Positions 36,528-45,935 of a DNA stretch of 64,000 nucleotides are shown here, piece after piece. The translations under genes were made by a program, and so were the position numbers. The stretch is from positions 1 to 64,000 of the forward strand of contig NZ_JACESA010000006.1 of NCBI RefSeq assembly GCF_013912065.1. The letters are read 5' to 3'. The first letter of the stretch is position 1; each line of letters starts with the position of its first letter. A model generated the notes under the pieces. The model had not been told where the DNA came from. It ran no database searches and was given only the letters and a program-made list of their open reading frames with translations. This stretch comes from Brevundimonas sp. (GTDB lineage Bacteria; Pseudomonadota; Alphaproteobacteria; Caulobacterales; Caulobacteraceae).

Positions 36528-37862
36528 TCAGGCGGCGACGCGACCCGCCTCAAGGCGAGGCTCTTCAAAGACCGCTTGAAGCGTAAAGGCGGACCCTTGG
36601 CCGGGGATGGACGACACGGTGATCTCGCCACCCATCATCCCCGCCAGCCGCTGGCAGATGCTCAGCCCCAGGCCGGTGCCGCCGAACCGGCGCGTCGAGG
36701 AACCGTCCACCTGAGAGAAGGGCTGGAACAGCCGCTCTACATCCTCGGCCGCGATGCCTATTCCCGAATCGATCACGCTGAGGCGAAGGCGCGTGCGCCC
36801 GTCCGCCACGGGTTCGCCCTCCAACACCAGTCGAACTTCACCTTGCGAGGTGAACTTGATCGCATTGCCCAGCAGATTGTGCGCCACCTGGGCCAGCCGC
36901 AGCGGATCAAGCTGTAGCAAGGGCGGGACGGCCCCCCGGGTTTCGGAAGTGAAGACCAGGCCCCGCGCCTCCGCCTGGGCTCTGAAGGGCCCGATCAGTC
37001 GGGGCATCAGGTCGCTGGTTCTCGTGTCAGCCAGATCGAGATCCATCTTGCCGGCCTCGATCTTGGTCAGATCGAGAATATCATTGAGCAGCACCATCAG
37101 GCCCTCGCCCGAGTTGCGGATCACGCTCACGAACTCCTTCTGGCGATCGTCGAGCGCCGACATCTGCAGAAGCTGGGCGGCGCCGAGTACGCCGTTCATG
37201 GGCGTGCGCAGCTCGTGCGACACCACCCCCAAGAAATTCGACTTGGCGATACTGGCGGCGTCGGCCCGGTCGCGCGCCGCCTCCAGTTCGGCGATCAGTT
37301 CGGCCTGCCGACGGTTCACAGCTTCCAGATCATTGTCCTTCATCTGGGTGATCGCCACCTTGATGATCAAGGCGAGGGCCAGAACCGGCGCCATGCTGAG
37401 CATGACCCAGAATCCGGACGTGCCCCACAGCAGTATGAACAGCACAATGACAACCAGAGAATACGGGGTCGACACGATCAGCGCCTCGCGGGGCGCGGCG
37501 CGCATCTGAGTGAAAACCAGCACATAGCCGGCGATCAGCAGGGCCACTCCCAGAACCACGCCCTGAGCTCCCCCATACAGAAAGGCCAGCAAGGGCGCAG
37601 CCGCCCACGCCACGCAGGAGATCGTGGCCACGCCCAGCTTGACGCGCTGGTGGCGAACCGTATCCGCCATCGCCAGGCCGCGATCGACAAAGGTTCGAAC
37701 GAGGCCAAAAGCTGTCGCTGACGCGAACCACCCAACGGCCATCCCGGCGCCAACAACGGTCGAGAGCGCCAAAGCCCAGCTGCCGATGATCCAGTAGCGC
37801 ATGTAGCCCGCAGCGACCAAACGCTGAAGCGCGGGTCTAGCGGTGGGGGCTGACTGCGTCAT
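36528..37862 (-). CDS. Membrane sensor histidine kinase, orphan
   Basis: The start is ATG 37862, preceded by GGAGA; the open frame begins 14 codons earlier. Of 444 residues, about 20-180 hold five or six membrane segments (YWIIGSWALALSTVVGAGMAV, then AAAPLLAFLYGGAQG, YSLVVIVLFILLW) with no large periplasmic domain. A coiled coil leads to the phosphoacceptor helix FLGVVSHELRTPMNGVLG, then the ATP-binding boxes NLLGNAIKFT, DSGIGIAAEDVERLF and GGTGLGLSICQRLAG. There is no receiver domain and no neighbouring response regulator, so its partner is elsewhere. The signal is unknown; it may be read in the membrane. Confidence 0.88.
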   Translation of the reverse strand: MTQSAPTARPALQRLVAAGYMRYWIIGSWALALSTVVGAGMAVGWFASATAFGLVRTFVDRGLAMADTVRHQRVKLGVATISCVAWAAAPLLAFLYGGAQGVVLGVALLIAGYVLVFTQMRAAPREALIVSTPYSLVVIVLFILLWGTSGFWVMLSMAPVLALALIIKVAITQMKDNDLEAVNRRQAELIAELEAARDRADAASIAKSNFLGVVSHELRTPMNGVLGAAQLLQMSALDDRQKEFVSVIRNSGEGLMVLLNDILDLTKIEAGKMDLDLADTRTSDLMPRLIGPFRAQAEARGLVFTSETRGAVPPLLQLDPLRLAQVAHNLLGNAIKFTSQGEVRLVLEGEPVADGRTRLRLSVIDSGIGIAAEDVERLFQPFSQVDGSSTRRFGGTGLGLSICQRLAGMMGGEITVSSIPGQGSAFTLQAVFEEPRLEAGRVAA

Positions 37863-37942
37863 GGGTGGGTCTCCAAAGCCAGATCGAACCTGGATCGCCC
37901 ACAACTAACATACAGTGAATGCTTGTCTTTTTCAGACACCAG

Positions 37943-37958
37943 TGTCCGATACCGGACA
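37943..37958. promoter_or_regulatory. Perfect inverted repeat upstream of the histidine kinase
   Basis: TGTCCG-ATAC-CGGACA is a perfect 6-bp palindrome with a 4-base centre, about 80 bases before the kinase start. It could be an operator for a dimeric regulator or just a small hairpin. No regulator is identified. Confidence 0.25.
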
Positions 37959-37972
37959 TTCCGTCCGAAGGC

Positions 37973-37994
37973 GGGGGCGGCCGCAGCCGCCCCC
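37973..37994 (-). terminator. GC-rich hairpin behind the DUF892 gene
   Basis: A perfect 9-bp stem GGGGGCGGC/GCCGCCCCC with a CGCA loop lies 9 bases past the DUF892 stop. There is no T run after it, so it may act as a weak or Rho-assisted terminator. Confidence 0.45.
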
Positions 37995-38002
37995 CGAGAG
38001 GC

Positions 38003-38503
38003 TCAGGCGGCGCTCTTCATCGCGTCGGCGTTGACGGCGGCGTCGGCGATGCCGGTCAGGTCTTCGTCGGTCTGGGACTCTTCCTGCAGGGTCTCGTCCA
38101 GCAGGGATGCGGCGTCCTTCATGCCCAGAACCAGGGCCCAGCGCTTCAGGGTGCCGTAGCGGGTGATCTCATAGTGTTCGACCGCCTGGGCGGCGGCGAG
38201 CAGGCCGGCGTCAAGGGCGGGGTTGTCCTTGTATTCCTCCATGATCTCGTCGCCCTCGGCCAGGATGCCTTCGATGGCGTCGCAGGTCTTGCCGCGCGGG
38301 GCCTTGCCGATGATCTCGAACACCTGCTGCAGGCGTTCGATCTGGCCCTCGGTCTGATCCTTGTGCTTTTCGAAGGCCGCCTTCAGCTCCGGCGACTGGG
38401 CCGCGCGAGCCATCTTGGGCAGGGATTTCAGGATCTTGCGCTCGGCGTAATAGATGTCCTTGAGCGTGTCGTGGAACAGATTGTCCAGCGTCTTCTCGGC
38501 CAT
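38003..38503 (-). CDS. YciE/YciF-type ferritin-like protein (DUF892)
   Basis: A 166-residue four-helix protein opening TLDNLFHDTLKDIYYAERKILKSLPKMA, the stereotyped start of the YciE/YciF family. It goes on with AFEKHKDQTEGQIERLQQVFE and YKDNPALDAGLLAAAQAVEHYEITRYGTLKRWA, which contain the Glu/His residues expected for a ferritin-like di-metal site. Family members are induced by osmotic and other stress; their reaction is not settled. The gene stands alone between thrS and the histidine kinase, with a GC-rich hairpin behind it. Confidence 0.9.
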   Translation of the reverse strand: MAEKTLDNLFHDTLKDIYYAERKILKSLPKMARAAQSPELKAAFEKHKDQTEGQIERLQQVFEIIGKAPRGKTCDAIEGILAEGDEIMEEYKDNPALDAGLLAAAQAVEHYEITRYGTLKRWALVLGMKDAASLLDETLQEESQTDEDLTGIADAAVNADAMKSAA

Positions 38504-38591
38504 GGTGCGATCTCTCTTTTGATGGGGCGCGGGGGGCGCACACCACCAAAAGAGATGCGGGGGACGAATGTTCCTGTGTCCGAAATCGCGC

Positions 38592-40526
38592 TTAGGCCTC
38601 GGCGGCCCGCTTCAGGTCAGGCGGCGTCGCCTCTTCGGTCAGGATGCGCAGGGCTTCCTCGACCGTGACCACCGTCTGGTCCTGAGAGCCCAGACGACGC
38701 AGGGCCACCATGCCCTCCTCGGCCTCCTTGCGGCCGACCACGGCGATGACCGGAACCTTGCCGACCGAGTGTTCGCGGACCTTGTAGCCGACCTTCTCGT
38801 TGCGCAGGTCGATCTCGGTGCGCAGGCCGGCCGCCTTGAACCTCGCCACAACTTCGCGGGCATAGTCGTCGGCGTCGGAAGTGATGGTCGCCACCACCGC
38901 CTGGGTCGGAGCCAGCCACAGAGGGAAGGCGCCGGCGTAGTTCTCGATCATGATGCCGATGAACCGCTCGAAACTGCCCAGGATCGCCCGGTGCAGCATG
39001 ACCGGGCGGTGTTTCTGGCCGTCCTCGGCGATGTAGTTGGCGCCCAGCCGTTCCGGCAGGACATAGTCCAGCTGGATCGTGCCGCAGGTCCATTCGCGGC
39101 CGATGGCGTCCTTGACAATGAAGTCCAGCTTGGGCGCGTAGAAGGCGCCGTCGCCGGGCGTGACCACCGGCTCGGTCCCGGCCGCACGGGCGGCTTCGGC
39201 CATCAGGGTCTCGGCCTTGTCCCAGAACTCGTCCGTCCCGGCGCGGTTCTCGGGCCGGGTGCCCAGGCTGATATAGGCGGTTTGCATGCCCAGGTCGGCG
39301 TGGACGCTGCGGGCCAGCTTGATGAACTCGGCCGTCTCCTCGACGATCTGGTCCTCGCGGCAAAAGATGTGGGCGTCGTCCTGGGTAAAGCCGCGCACCC
39401 GCATCAGGCCGTGCAGCGAACCGGACGGTTCATAGCGGTGGCAGGCGCCGAACTCGGCCATGCGCAACGGCAGTTCGCGATAGGACCGCTGGCCCTGGTC
39501 GAAGATCTGGACGTGGCCGGGGCAGTTCATCGGCTTCAGGCTCAGTTCCTCGCCCTCGACCGTCTCGCAGACGAACATATTGGGCCGGTACTTGTCCCAG
39601 TGGCCGCTCTGTTCCCAGAATTTGCGGTCCAGAACCTGGGGCGTCTTGACCTCGACATAGCCGGCGGCGTCCAGGCGGCGGCGCATATAGGCCTCCAGCA
39701 CCCGCCACAGGACCCAGCCTTTCGGATGCCAGAAGACCATGCCGCGGCCTTCCTCCTGCATGTGGAACAGCTCCATGGCGCGGCCCAGCTTGCGGTGGTC
39801 GCGCTTTTCGGCCTCTTCCAGACGCTGCAGGTGGGCGTCCAGATCCTCCTTGGTCGCCCAGGCGGTGCCGTAGATGCGCTGCAGCTGCTCGCGCTTGGAA
39901 TCGCCGCGCCAATAGGCGCCGGCCAGCTTGGTCAGTTTGAAGGCCTTGCCGACATGGCGGGTCGAGGGGAAGTGCGGGCCCCGGCACAGGTCGATCCAGT
40001 CGCCCTGCTTGTACAGGGTGATGGTCTCGTTCTCGGGCAGGTCGCGGATCAGCTCGGCCTTGAACTTCTCGCCCCGCGCCTCGAAGAAGACGATGGCCTC
40101 GTCGCGGTCCCAGACCTCGCGTTCGAACCGGGCGTCGCGATCGACGATCCGGCCCATTTCCTTTTCAATGGCGGCGAAGTCGTCGGTCGAGAAGGGCTCG
40201 TCGCGGTAGAAGTCATAATAAAAACCGTCCTCGATGGCCGGGCCGATCGTGACCTGGGTGCCAGGGAACAGGGTCTGGACCGCCTCGGCCAGGACGTGGG
40301 CCGTGTCGTGACGAATTGTATAGAGGGCGGCGGGGTCGTCGCGCATGATCAGGCGGAAGTCGCCTCCGGTCTCCAGCACCCGGCCCATGTCGCGCTGCTC
40401 TCCATTCAGCTCGGCAAGCACCGCCTTCTTGGCCAGGGAGGGCGAGATCGAGGTCGCGACGTCGCGCGCCGTCGAGCCGGACGGATACTGACGCACGGCG
40501 CCGTCGGGGAATTTCAGATCGATCAT
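38592..40526 (-). CDS. thrS: Threonyl-tRNA synthetase
   Basis: A complete 644-residue class II synthetase: N-terminal TGS domain ([23 protein letters not shown]), editing domain with [12 protein letters not shown], catalytic core ([45 protein letters not shown]) and the class II motif 3 with [15 protein letters not shown]. The C-terminal anticodon-binding domain starts near [13 protein letters not shown]. The editing residues HxxxH and distal Cys ([21 protein letters not shown]) are present. It is overlapped by yidD upstream by ATGA. No leader structure that would control its translation is visible. Confidence 0.98.
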   Translation of the reverse strand: MIDLKFPDGAVRQYPSGSTARDVATSISPSLAKKAVLAELNGEQRDMGRVLETGGDFRLIMRDDPAALYTIRHDTAHVLAEAVQTLFPGTQVTIGPAIEDGFYYDFYRDEPFSTDDFAAIEKEMGRIVDRDARFEREVWDRDEAIVFFEARGEKFKAELIRDLPENETITLYKQGDWIDLCRGPHFPSTRHVGKAFKLTKLAGAYWRGDSKREQLQRIYGTAWATKEDLDAHLQRLEEAEKRDHRKLGRAMELFHMQEEGRGMVFWHPKGWVLWRVLEAYMRRRLDAAGYVEVKTPQVLDRKFWEQSGHWDKYRPNMFVCETVEGEELSLKPMNCPGHVQIFDQGQRSYRELPLRMAEFGACHRYEPSGSLHGLMRVRGFTQDDAHIFCREDQIVEETAEFIKLARSVHADLGMQTAYISLGTRPENRAGTDEFWDKAETLMAEAARAAGTEPVVTPGDGAFYAPKLDFIVKDAIGREWTCGTIQLDYVLPERLGANYIAEDGQKHRPVMLHRAILGSFERFIGIMIENYAGAFPLWLAPTQAVVATITSDADDYAREVVARFKAAGLRTEIDLRNEKVGYKVREHSVGKVPVIAVVGRKEAEEGMVALRRLGSQDQTVVTVEEALRILTEEATPPDLKRAAEA

Positions 40527-40771
40527 GACTGTTCTTTTTCGTCGGTCTTCAGAGGCGGAACCGGGTCATAGCCCGAACCGCCGAAGGGGTGGCATTTACA
40601 GAGGCGGCGCACGGTGAGCCATCCCCCCTTCAGCGGACCGTGCTGGATCAGGGCGTCGCGCCCATAGTCCGAACAGGTCGGCAGAAACCGGCACTGCTGG
40701 CCGATCAGGGGGGACAGCGTCAGCTTGTAGCCCCGATGGGCCGCGCGGACGCCGCGTTCATAGAGAGACAT
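40523..40771 (-). CDS. yidD: Membrane protein insertion efficiency factor YidD
   Basis: An 82-residue protein with all YidD hallmarks: an amphipathic N-terminal helix ([19 protein letters not shown]), then [44 protein letters not shown]. The two CxxxxxTCS and CxCHPFGG segments are conserved. YidD sits at the inner membrane and helps YidC-dependent insertion. The start at ATG 40771 (MSLYERG) has AGGGAC before it; upstream in-frame codons to 40822 do not fit the family. It is coupled to thrS by ATGA. Confidence 0.95.
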   Translation of the reverse strand: MSLYERGVRAAHRGYKLTLSPLIGQQCRFLPTCSDYGRDALIQHGPLKGGWLTVRRLCKCHPFGGSGYDPVPPLKTDEKEQS

Positions 40772-40850
40772 ATGTCCCTTCGCCGGGGGCTGGATGGGTT
40801 CGCCGCGCTTATCCCCTGTCAAGCCAGGGGGATCAACCGGTCAGAGCCCG

Positions 40851-41306
40851 TCAGGCCGCGCCGGCGAGACGAGTTCGTTCGGAAAGCGCTTGTCTGACCG
40901 CCTCCAGCGTCGCCTCGACGGCCACCAGGGTCGAGGCGTGACGGGCGGGATAGTCGGCGACCTGTTTCAGCACGCGCAGATCCTCGAACCGGCCGGTCGG
41001 GCCGTCGCCGCCGGATTTCAGCATGGCCGAAAGCGCGTCGCGCGCGTGCGCGATCTCCTCGACCGAGGCGCCGATCACCGACTGGCCCAGCACGCCGGCC
41101 GCCGCCTGGCCCAGGGCGCAGGCCTTCACGTCCTGAGCGAATTCGGCCACGCGACCTTGGCCATCGAGCGTCACATCCACGGTAGCCCGCGATCCGCACA
41201 GTTTGGCGACCCGTTCGCCGGTCCCTTCAGGCGACGGCAAACGCCCGGCATGCGGCAGGTTGGCCGCCAGCGTCAGGATGCGTGCGCTGTAGAGATCGTC
41301 GATCAT
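40851..41306 (-). CDS. Iron-sulfur cluster assembly scaffold, NifU/IscU-like
   Basis: A 151-residue protein of the IscU/NifU-N scaffold family: LYSARILTLAANLPHAGRL, then GSRATVDVTLD with the first conserved Gly/Asp region, KACALGQAAAGVL (second conserved Cys) and LRVLKQVADYPARHASTLVA. The first ligand position reads KLCGSRA, so a Cys is present; the third is His/Ser-like (YPARHAS), as in the alphaproteobacterial subgroup. It could receive clusters or serve as a variant scaffold. ATG 41306 (MIDDLYSAR) is the family-like start; the longer frame overlaps xerC. It lies 79 bases upstream of yidD on the same strand. Confidence 0.82.
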   Translation of the reverse strand: MIDDLYSARILTLAANLPHAGRLPSPEGTGERVAKLCGSRATVDVTLDGQGRVAEFAQDVKACALGQAAAGVLGQSVIGASVEEIAHARDALSAMLKSGGDGPTGRFEDLRVLKQVADYPARHASTLVAVEATLEAVRQALSERTRLAGAA

Positions 41307-41343
41307 GCGCGGAAGATAGGAGGCGGCGGTCTTGAGGGAAAGC

Positions 41344-42273
41344 CTAGGCGCGCGGGTGGGCCGCCGCATAGGCGTTCAGCAGCCGGTCGGCGTCGACGGC
41401 GGTGTATTTCTGGGTCGTGGACAGGCTGGCGTGGCCCAGCAGATCCTGAATGGCGCGAAGATCGGCGCCGGCGCCAAGCAGATGGGTCGCGAAACTGTGG
41501 CGCAGGGCGTGGGGAGTGGTGCGCTCGGGCAGGCCCAGCCGGCCGCGCAGCCGCTGGACCGAGGCCTGGACGTGACGGGGGCTCAGTGGGCCGCCGCGCC
41601 GCGCGCGGAACAGGGCGTCGGCGGGCTGGAACGGGAATGGCTGCAGCGCCAGATAGGCGTCCACCGCCTGGCGCACGGCGTCCAGCACCGGCACGATCCG
41701 GGTCTTTGACCCCTTGCCCATGACCCGCAGGGTCTCGCCGAGGGGCGCGTCGGCGCGGGTCAGGGACAGGGCTTCCGATATCCGCAGGCCGCAGCCGTAG
41801 AGCAGGGTCAGGACCGCCCGGTCGCGCGCGGCCTCCCATGGCTCGGCGTCGGGGTCGGCGTCCGGCTCGGCCAGCAGGCCCCGCGCCTGGTCCTCCGTAA
41901 CCGGACGCGGGAGGGACGGCTTGACCCGGGGGCCGCGCACCAGGGCCAGCTGGGGCGAGGCCGTGTCCAGCCGCCGGTCGAGAAAGGCGTGAAAGCCGCG
42001 AATGGCCGACAGGGTCTGGCTGAGGGATCGGGCCGCCAGCGGATGGTCCCCGGATCGCCGCTGGGCCATGTGAGCGCGCACCTCGGCCGCGGTGACGGTT
42101 CCCAGGTCGCTCAGCCTCAGGGTCTCGCCGCGATGGTGTTCGAGAAACCCGACATACAGCCGGCCGATATGGCCATAGGCCTCCAGGGTGCGGGGCGACA
42201 GACGGCGCTCGTGCGCCAGATGCTCGAGCCAGGCCGAAAGGGCGTCGGCGGCGGTCAGATCAACACCGGCCAT
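41344..42273 (-). CDS. xerC: Tyrosine recombinase XerC
   Basis: A 309-residue site-specific recombinase that resolves chromosome dimers at dif with XerD. The N-terminal SAM-like domain (LSAWLEHLAHERRLSPRTLEAYGHIGRLYVGFLE) is followed by the catalytic domain with Arg (LLYGCGLRISEALSL), Lys in VMGKGSKTRIVP, H-x2-R in HALRHSFATHLLGAGADLR, His in LLGHASLSTTQ and the nucleophile Tyr in KYTAVD. It follows DUF484 with an 18-base overlap, a pairing also known around xerC elsewhere, which marks it as the core recombinase and not a mobile-element integrase. Confidence 0.93.
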   Translation of the reverse strand: MAGVDLTAADALSAWLEHLAHERRLSPRTLEAYGHIGRLYVGFLEHHRGETLRLSDLGTVTAAEVRAHMAQRRSGDHPLAARSLSQTLSAIRGFHAFLDRRLDTASPQLALVRGPRVKPSLPRPVTEDQARGLLAEPDADPDAEPWEAARDRAVLTLLYGCGLRISEALSLTRADAPLGETLRVMGKGSKTRIVPVLDAVRQAVDAYLALQPFPFQPADALFRARRGGPLSPRHVQASVQRLRGRLGLPERTTPHALRHSFATHLLGAGADLRAIQDLLGHASLSTTQKYTAVDADRLLNAYAAAHPRA

Positions 42274-42980
42274 CGCTCAGCCATCCGTTCCACGACCCGC
42301 GCGATGAAGGCCGCCAGCTCGCAGCCCATGGCCGGAGTGAACCCCTCGGCCTCGGGCGAACCGAAGGCGCACAGACAGGGGCGCGGCGGCTCGCCCGGCG
42401 TCAGATGCGGCGCCATCCGGACTAGGGCGACCGACTTGACCTGGTCCTCGACCGCGCCGAACAGGTCCAGCCCGTCGAACATCGGCCCCAGCCAGGTCAG
42501 GCCGTGCTCGCCCAGCAGATTGTCCACCGTACCGGCCTCCAGCGCGCGCCAGCCGAACGGAACTCCGCCCGGCTTTTCCAGCGCGATGGCGGCGCCGACC
42601 AGGCCGAACCGCCCCTGGGCCGCGCCGTCCAGCCGCCGGGCCAGGTCGGAATGACTGCGCGATTCCATCAGATCCAGGGTCGCCACATGGGTCTGGGTCT
42701 GGGCCGCGAAATTGGCGCGGGCGATCATTTCGATCTCGCGTCGCGCCCCGGCCTCGCGCTCGACCACCGCCTCCAGACGCGTCAGGGCGGCGGCGCCGAA
42801 CTCGACCACGTTGCGGCCGTGCGGGCGCAGCCCGATCTCCTCGAGCAGGGAGCGGTCGTCCAGCAGGGTCTGCGGATGGGTCTGCAGCCAGCCGCGCACA
42901 TCCGGCCAGTGCAGGCCGTCGCCGAGGTGCGGGCTTGCGTCCGTTTCCGACGTTTCGAACAGGTCCAATGAGCCGCTCAA
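42255..42980 (-). CDS. DUF484 family protein
   Basis: A 241-residue protein of the DUF484 family, which has a GAF-like fold. It has the N-terminal segment VRGWLQTHPQTLLDDRSLLEEIGLRPHGRNVVEFGAAALTRLEAVVERE followed by a helix and the sensor-like part (LMESRSHSDLARRLDG through LVRMAPHLTPGEPPRPCLCAFGSPEAEGF). Its biochemical role is not established. The conserved neighbour is xerC, which its end overlaps by 19 bases, so the two are translationally coupled. A connection to chromosome dimer resolution is suggested by this recurring arrangement only. Confidence 0.85.
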   Translation of the reverse strand: MSGSLDLFETSETDASPHLGDGLHWPDVRGWLQTHPQTLLDDRSLLEEIGLRPHGRNVVEFGAAALTRLEAVVEREAGARREIEMIARANFAAQTQTHVATLDLMESRSHSDLARRLDGAAQGRFGLVGAAIALEKPGGVPFGWRALEAGTVDNLLGEHGLTWLGPMFDGLDLFGAVEDQVKSVALVRMAPHLTPGEPPRPCLCAFGSPEAEGFTPAMGCELAAFIARVVERMAERWPVLI

Positions 42981-43004
42981 CAGACCTCTCCGGAATACGC
43001 GGTG

Positions 43005-43658
43005 TTACAGAATAGACTGACCGGTCTTGCCCCAGTCGGCCATGAAGGCATCAAGACCCTTGTCGGTTAACGGGTGCTTTACCAGGGCCTTGAATGTGTC
43101 GGCGCCGAAGGTGGCGGCGTCCGATCCCGCGACGGCCGCAGCGGCCACATGGGCGACGTTGCGCAGCGAGGCGGCCAGGATCTGGGTCTCGAAACCGTGG
43201 ACGTCATACAGGACGCGGATCTCTTCCAGCAGGGCGATGCCGTCGGCGCCATTGTCTTCCAGCCGGCCGACGAAGGGCGAGACGAAGGTGGCGCCGGCCT
43301 TGGCGGCCAGCAGGGCCTGGGCGGCCGAGAAGCACAGGGTGACGTTGGTCTTGATCCCCTTGTCGGTGAAGACGCGGCAGGCGCGCAGGCCGTCCCAGGT
43401 CAGGGGCAGTTTCACCACCACGTTCGGGGCGATGGCGGCCAGCTTGTCGCCCTCCTTGACCATGGTCTCGAAATCGAGCGAGACGGCCTCGGCGGAGATC
43501 GGCCCCTCGACGAGCGCGCAAATCTCAGCGATGACCTCGGCGATGTTCCGGCCCGACTTGGCGATCAGCGACGGATTGGTGGTGACGCCGTCCACCATTC
43601 CGGTGGGGACCATGTCCTTGATGACGGCGACGTCGGCGGTATCGAGAAAGAGTTTCAT
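43005..43658 (-). CDS. fsa: Fructose-6-phosphate aldolase / transaldolase-like protein
   Basis: A 217-residue TIM-barrel aldolase of the small transaldolase group: [29 protein letters not shown], the Schiff-base Lys in [44 protein letters not shown] and QILAASLRN. Members are either true transaldolases or fructose-6-phosphate aldolases; the sequence does not decide. ATG 43658 was chosen since the family begins MKLFLDTA. A Met four codons upstream is possible. It is divergent from priA with only 30 bases between the starts, so the two promoters must lie within each other's leader or coding region. Confidence 0.92.
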   Translation of the reverse strand: MKLFLDTADVAVIKDMVPTGMVDGVTTNPSLIAKSGRNIAEVIAEICALVEGPISAEAVSLDFETMVKEGDKLAAIAPNVVVKLPLTWDGLRACRVFTDKGIKTNVTLCFSAAQALLAAKAGATFVSPFVGRLEDNGADGIALLEEIRVLYDVHGFETQILAASLRNVAHVAAAAVAGSDAATFGADTFKALVKHPLTDKGLDAFMADWGKTGQSIL

Positions 43659-43688
43659 GGACGGCTTCATAGCCGAGGGCGCGTTTCG

Positions 43689-45851
43689 GTGAAAGTCGCC
43701 TCGGTCCTCATTCCCCTGCCGGTGCCGGAAGCCTTCGACTACGAGGTTCCCGAGGCTCTGAGCCTGGCGCGTGGCGATCAGGTCGCCGTGCCCCTGGGGC
43801 CGCGCCTGATGCGCGGGATCGTGTCCGAGGTGTTCGAGACCACCGGATCGAACCGGCGGCTGAAAGCGGTCGATTCCCGGCTGGACGACCCGGCGCTCCC
43901 CTCCCGCGTCGTCGATTTCGTCGAATGGGCCGGGCGCTGGACCCTGTCGCCGCCGGGCGAGATGGCGGCGACGGCGCTGAAGGGGCTGAGGGCGCCGCGC
44001 CCCCGGCCGGAACGCCGGGTCCGACGTATCGGCGACCGGCTGCCGGCCCGCGCCACCCCGGCCCGTAATGGGTTGCTGGAGGCGCTGGGCCAGCGGATGA
44101 TGGCGGGCGCCGATCTGGCGCGGGCGGCCGGGGTTTCTTCCGGCGTGATCAAGGGACTGATCGACGAAGGCGTGCTGGAGGTCGTCGAGATCGCCGCCGA
44201 GGCCGCCTTCGATCCGCCCGACCCGGACCACGCCCCCGCCGCGCTGAACGGCGACCAGGCGGCGGCGGCGGCGGCCCTGGCCGAAGGGGCGGTCGGCGGC
44301 GGCTTTCGTCCCTTCCTGCTGGACGGGGTCACGGGCTCGGGCAAGACCGAGGCCTATCTGGAGGCGGTCGCGCGGGTTCTGCGCGCCGATCCGGCCGCCC
44401 AGATCCTGATCCTCCTGCCCGAGATCGCCCTGACCCAGGCCTTGATCGAGCGGATCACGACCCGGTTCGGCGCGGCTCCGGCCGAATGGCATTCCGGCAT
44501 CGCCCCGCCACGCCGCCGCCAGGTGTGGGAAGCCGTGGTCGCCGGTCGGTGCAATATCGTGGTCGGGGCGCGGTCGGCCCTGTTCCTGCCCTTCGTCAAC
44601 CTGCGCCTGATCGTCGTCGACGAGGAGCACGACGGCTCGTTCAAACAGGAGGAGGGTCTCGTCTATCATGGCCGGGATCTGGCGGTGGCGCGAGCGCGGA
44701 TCGAGGAGGCGGCCGTGGTCCTGGCCTCGGCCACCCCATCGCTGGAGACGCTGTGGAACGCCCAGTCCGGTCGCTACGACTGGCTGAAACTGGGCGCGCG
44801 GCACGGGACGGCGGTCCTGCCCGACATCGACCTGGTCGATCTGCGCCAGGCCCCGCCCGACCCCCAGACCTGGCTGTCCCAGACCCTGCGCCTGGCCGTG
44901 GCCGAGACCCTGGCGCGCGGCGAGCAGAGCCTGCTGTTCCTGAACCGGCGCGGCTACGCCCCCGTGGTCCTGTGCCGGGCCTGCGGCCACCGGCTGACGG
45001 CGCCGGACACGGACAGCTGGCTGGTCGAGCATCGCTATACCGGCCGTCTGGTCTGCCATCTGACCGGCTTCTCCATGGCGCGGCCCAAACTGTGCCCCTC
45101 GTGCGGGGCCGAGGATTCGCTGGTCTCTGTCGGCCCCGGCGTCGAACGGGTCGAGGAGGAGGTGCGCCAGCTGTTTCCCCAGGCGCGGACGGCGGTGTTC
45201 AGTTCGGACACCGTGCCGGACGCCAAGTCGGCTCGCGCCCTGATCCAACGGATGACCGACGGCGAGATCGACATACTGGTGGCCACCCAGGCGGCGGCCA
45301 AGGGGCACAACTTCCCCCGCCTGACCCTGGTCGGGGTAGTGGACGCGGACCTCGGCCTGCGCGGCGGCGACCTGAGGGCGGCCGAACGCACCTATCAGCT
45401 GCTGGCCCAGGCGACGGGACGGGCGGGACGGGCCGACCGGCCTGGGCGCGCCCTGTTGCAGACCTGGACCCCCGAACATCCGGTGCTTCAGGCCCTGGCC
45501 GCCGGGGATCGCGACGCCTTCGTCGAGGCGGAGATGGCCGAGCGGGAAGCCGCCTCCCTGCCACCCTATGGCCGGCTGGCGGCGATCATCCTGTCCAGCG
45601 AGAATGCGGCGGCGGTCGAGAAGGTCGCCGCCGACCTGGCCCAGGCCATACCCAACGCCGAACGTCTGGAGGTCTATGGCCCCGCCGACGCGCCCCTGGC
45701 CCTGGTGCGCGGGCGGCGGCGCAAGCGTCTGCTGGTGCGAGCCGATCGCAACGTCAATCTGCAGGCCTTCCTTCGCGCCTGGCTACAGCGGGTCAAGGTG
45801 CCTGCATCCGTCCGACTGACGGTGGACGTGGATCCCTATTCCTTCCTCTGA
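43689..45851 (+). CDS. priA: Primosomal protein N' (replication restart helicase)
   Basis: A 720-residue PriA. The start is GTG 43689 ([22 protein letters not shown]), giving the 3'-DNA-binding domain at the N-terminus. The helicase core has Walker [20 protein letters not shown]-type [27 protein letters not shown], and motifs V-VI ([33 protein letters not shown]). The zinc insertion keeps LCRAC and LCPSC, but the middle reads TAPDTDSWL and VCHLTG, so only five of eight canonical cysteines remain. The site formed by the outer pairs is intact; the inner one is not. It is divergent from fsa. Confidence 0.95.
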   Translation: MKVASVLIPLPVPEAFDYEVPEALSLARGDQVAVPLGPRLMRGIVSEVFETTGSNRRLKAVDSRLDDPALPSRVVDFVEWAGRWTLSPPGEMAATALKGLRAPRPRPERRVRRIGDRLPARATPARNGLLEALGQRMMAGADLARAAGVSSGVIKGLIDEGVLEVVEIAAEAAFDPPDPDHAPAALNGDQAAAAAALAEGAVGGGFRPFLLDGVTGSGKTEAYLEAVARVLRADPAAQILILLPEIALTQALIERITTRFGAAPAEWHSGIAPPRRRQVWEAVVAGRCNIVVGARSALFLPFVNLRLIVVDEEHDGSFKQEEGLVYHGRDLAVARARIEEAAVVLASATPSLETLWNAQSGRYDWLKLGARHGTAVLPDIDLVDLRQAPPDPQTWLSQTLRLAVAETLARGEQSLLFLNRRGYAPVVLCRACGHRLTAPDTDSWLVEHRYTGRLVCHLTGFSMARPKLCPSCGAEDSLVSVGPGVERVEEEVRQLFPQARTAVFSSDTVPDAKSARALIQRMTDGEIDILVATQAAAKGHNFPRLTLVGVVDADLGLRGGDLRAAERTYQLLAQATGRAGRADRPGRALLQTWTPEHPVLQALAAGDRDAFVEAEMAEREAASLPPYGRLAAIILSSENAAAVEKVAADLAQAIPNAERLEVYGPADAPLALVRGRRRKRLLVRADRNVNLQAFLRAWLQRVKVPASVRLTVDVDPYSFL

Positions 45852-45858
45852 GAGAGGA

Positions 45859-45935
45859 TGGAGGCCTGGCCTCCGAGTCGAACGGAGGGTTTTCGGGCTT
45901 GCAAGCCCGCCGCGTAGCCACTCCGCCACCAGGCC
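45859..45935 (-). tRNA. tRNA-Cys (GCA), atypical anticodon and T arms
   Basis: A 77-base tRNA with encoded CCA. The acceptor stem GGCCTGG/CCAGGCC is perfect, the discriminator is T73 (the tRNA-Cys identity base), the D arm is GGCGGAGTGGCTACGC and the T loop TTCGACT. The anticodon arm reads GCGGGCTTGCAAGCCCG: the anticodon GCA (45902-45900) sits in either a 6-base loop closed by CGGGC/GCCCG or an 8-base loop, not the usual 7. The T stem can form 6 pairs (CCTCCG/CGGAGG), giving a 13-bp acceptor/T helix. It is antisense to and just behind priA. It may be a working variant or a decayed copy. Confidence 0.7.

Noticed and set aside
38568-40571. A 667-codon plus-strand frame opposite thrS
   Set aside because: thrS on the minus strand is complete and conserved; the antisense frame has low-complexity composition.
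41344-42273. XerC as a phage or genomic-island integrase
   Set aside because: Its coupling to DUF484, its position among core genes and its normal length mark it as the chromosomal dimer-resolution recombinase; no attachment-site repeat was seen near the tRNA or elsewhere.
43659-45479. N-terminal extension of about 600 codons for the fsa frame, running antisense through priA
   Set aside because: The extension is antisense to priA and unlike transaldolases; the family start is at 43,658.
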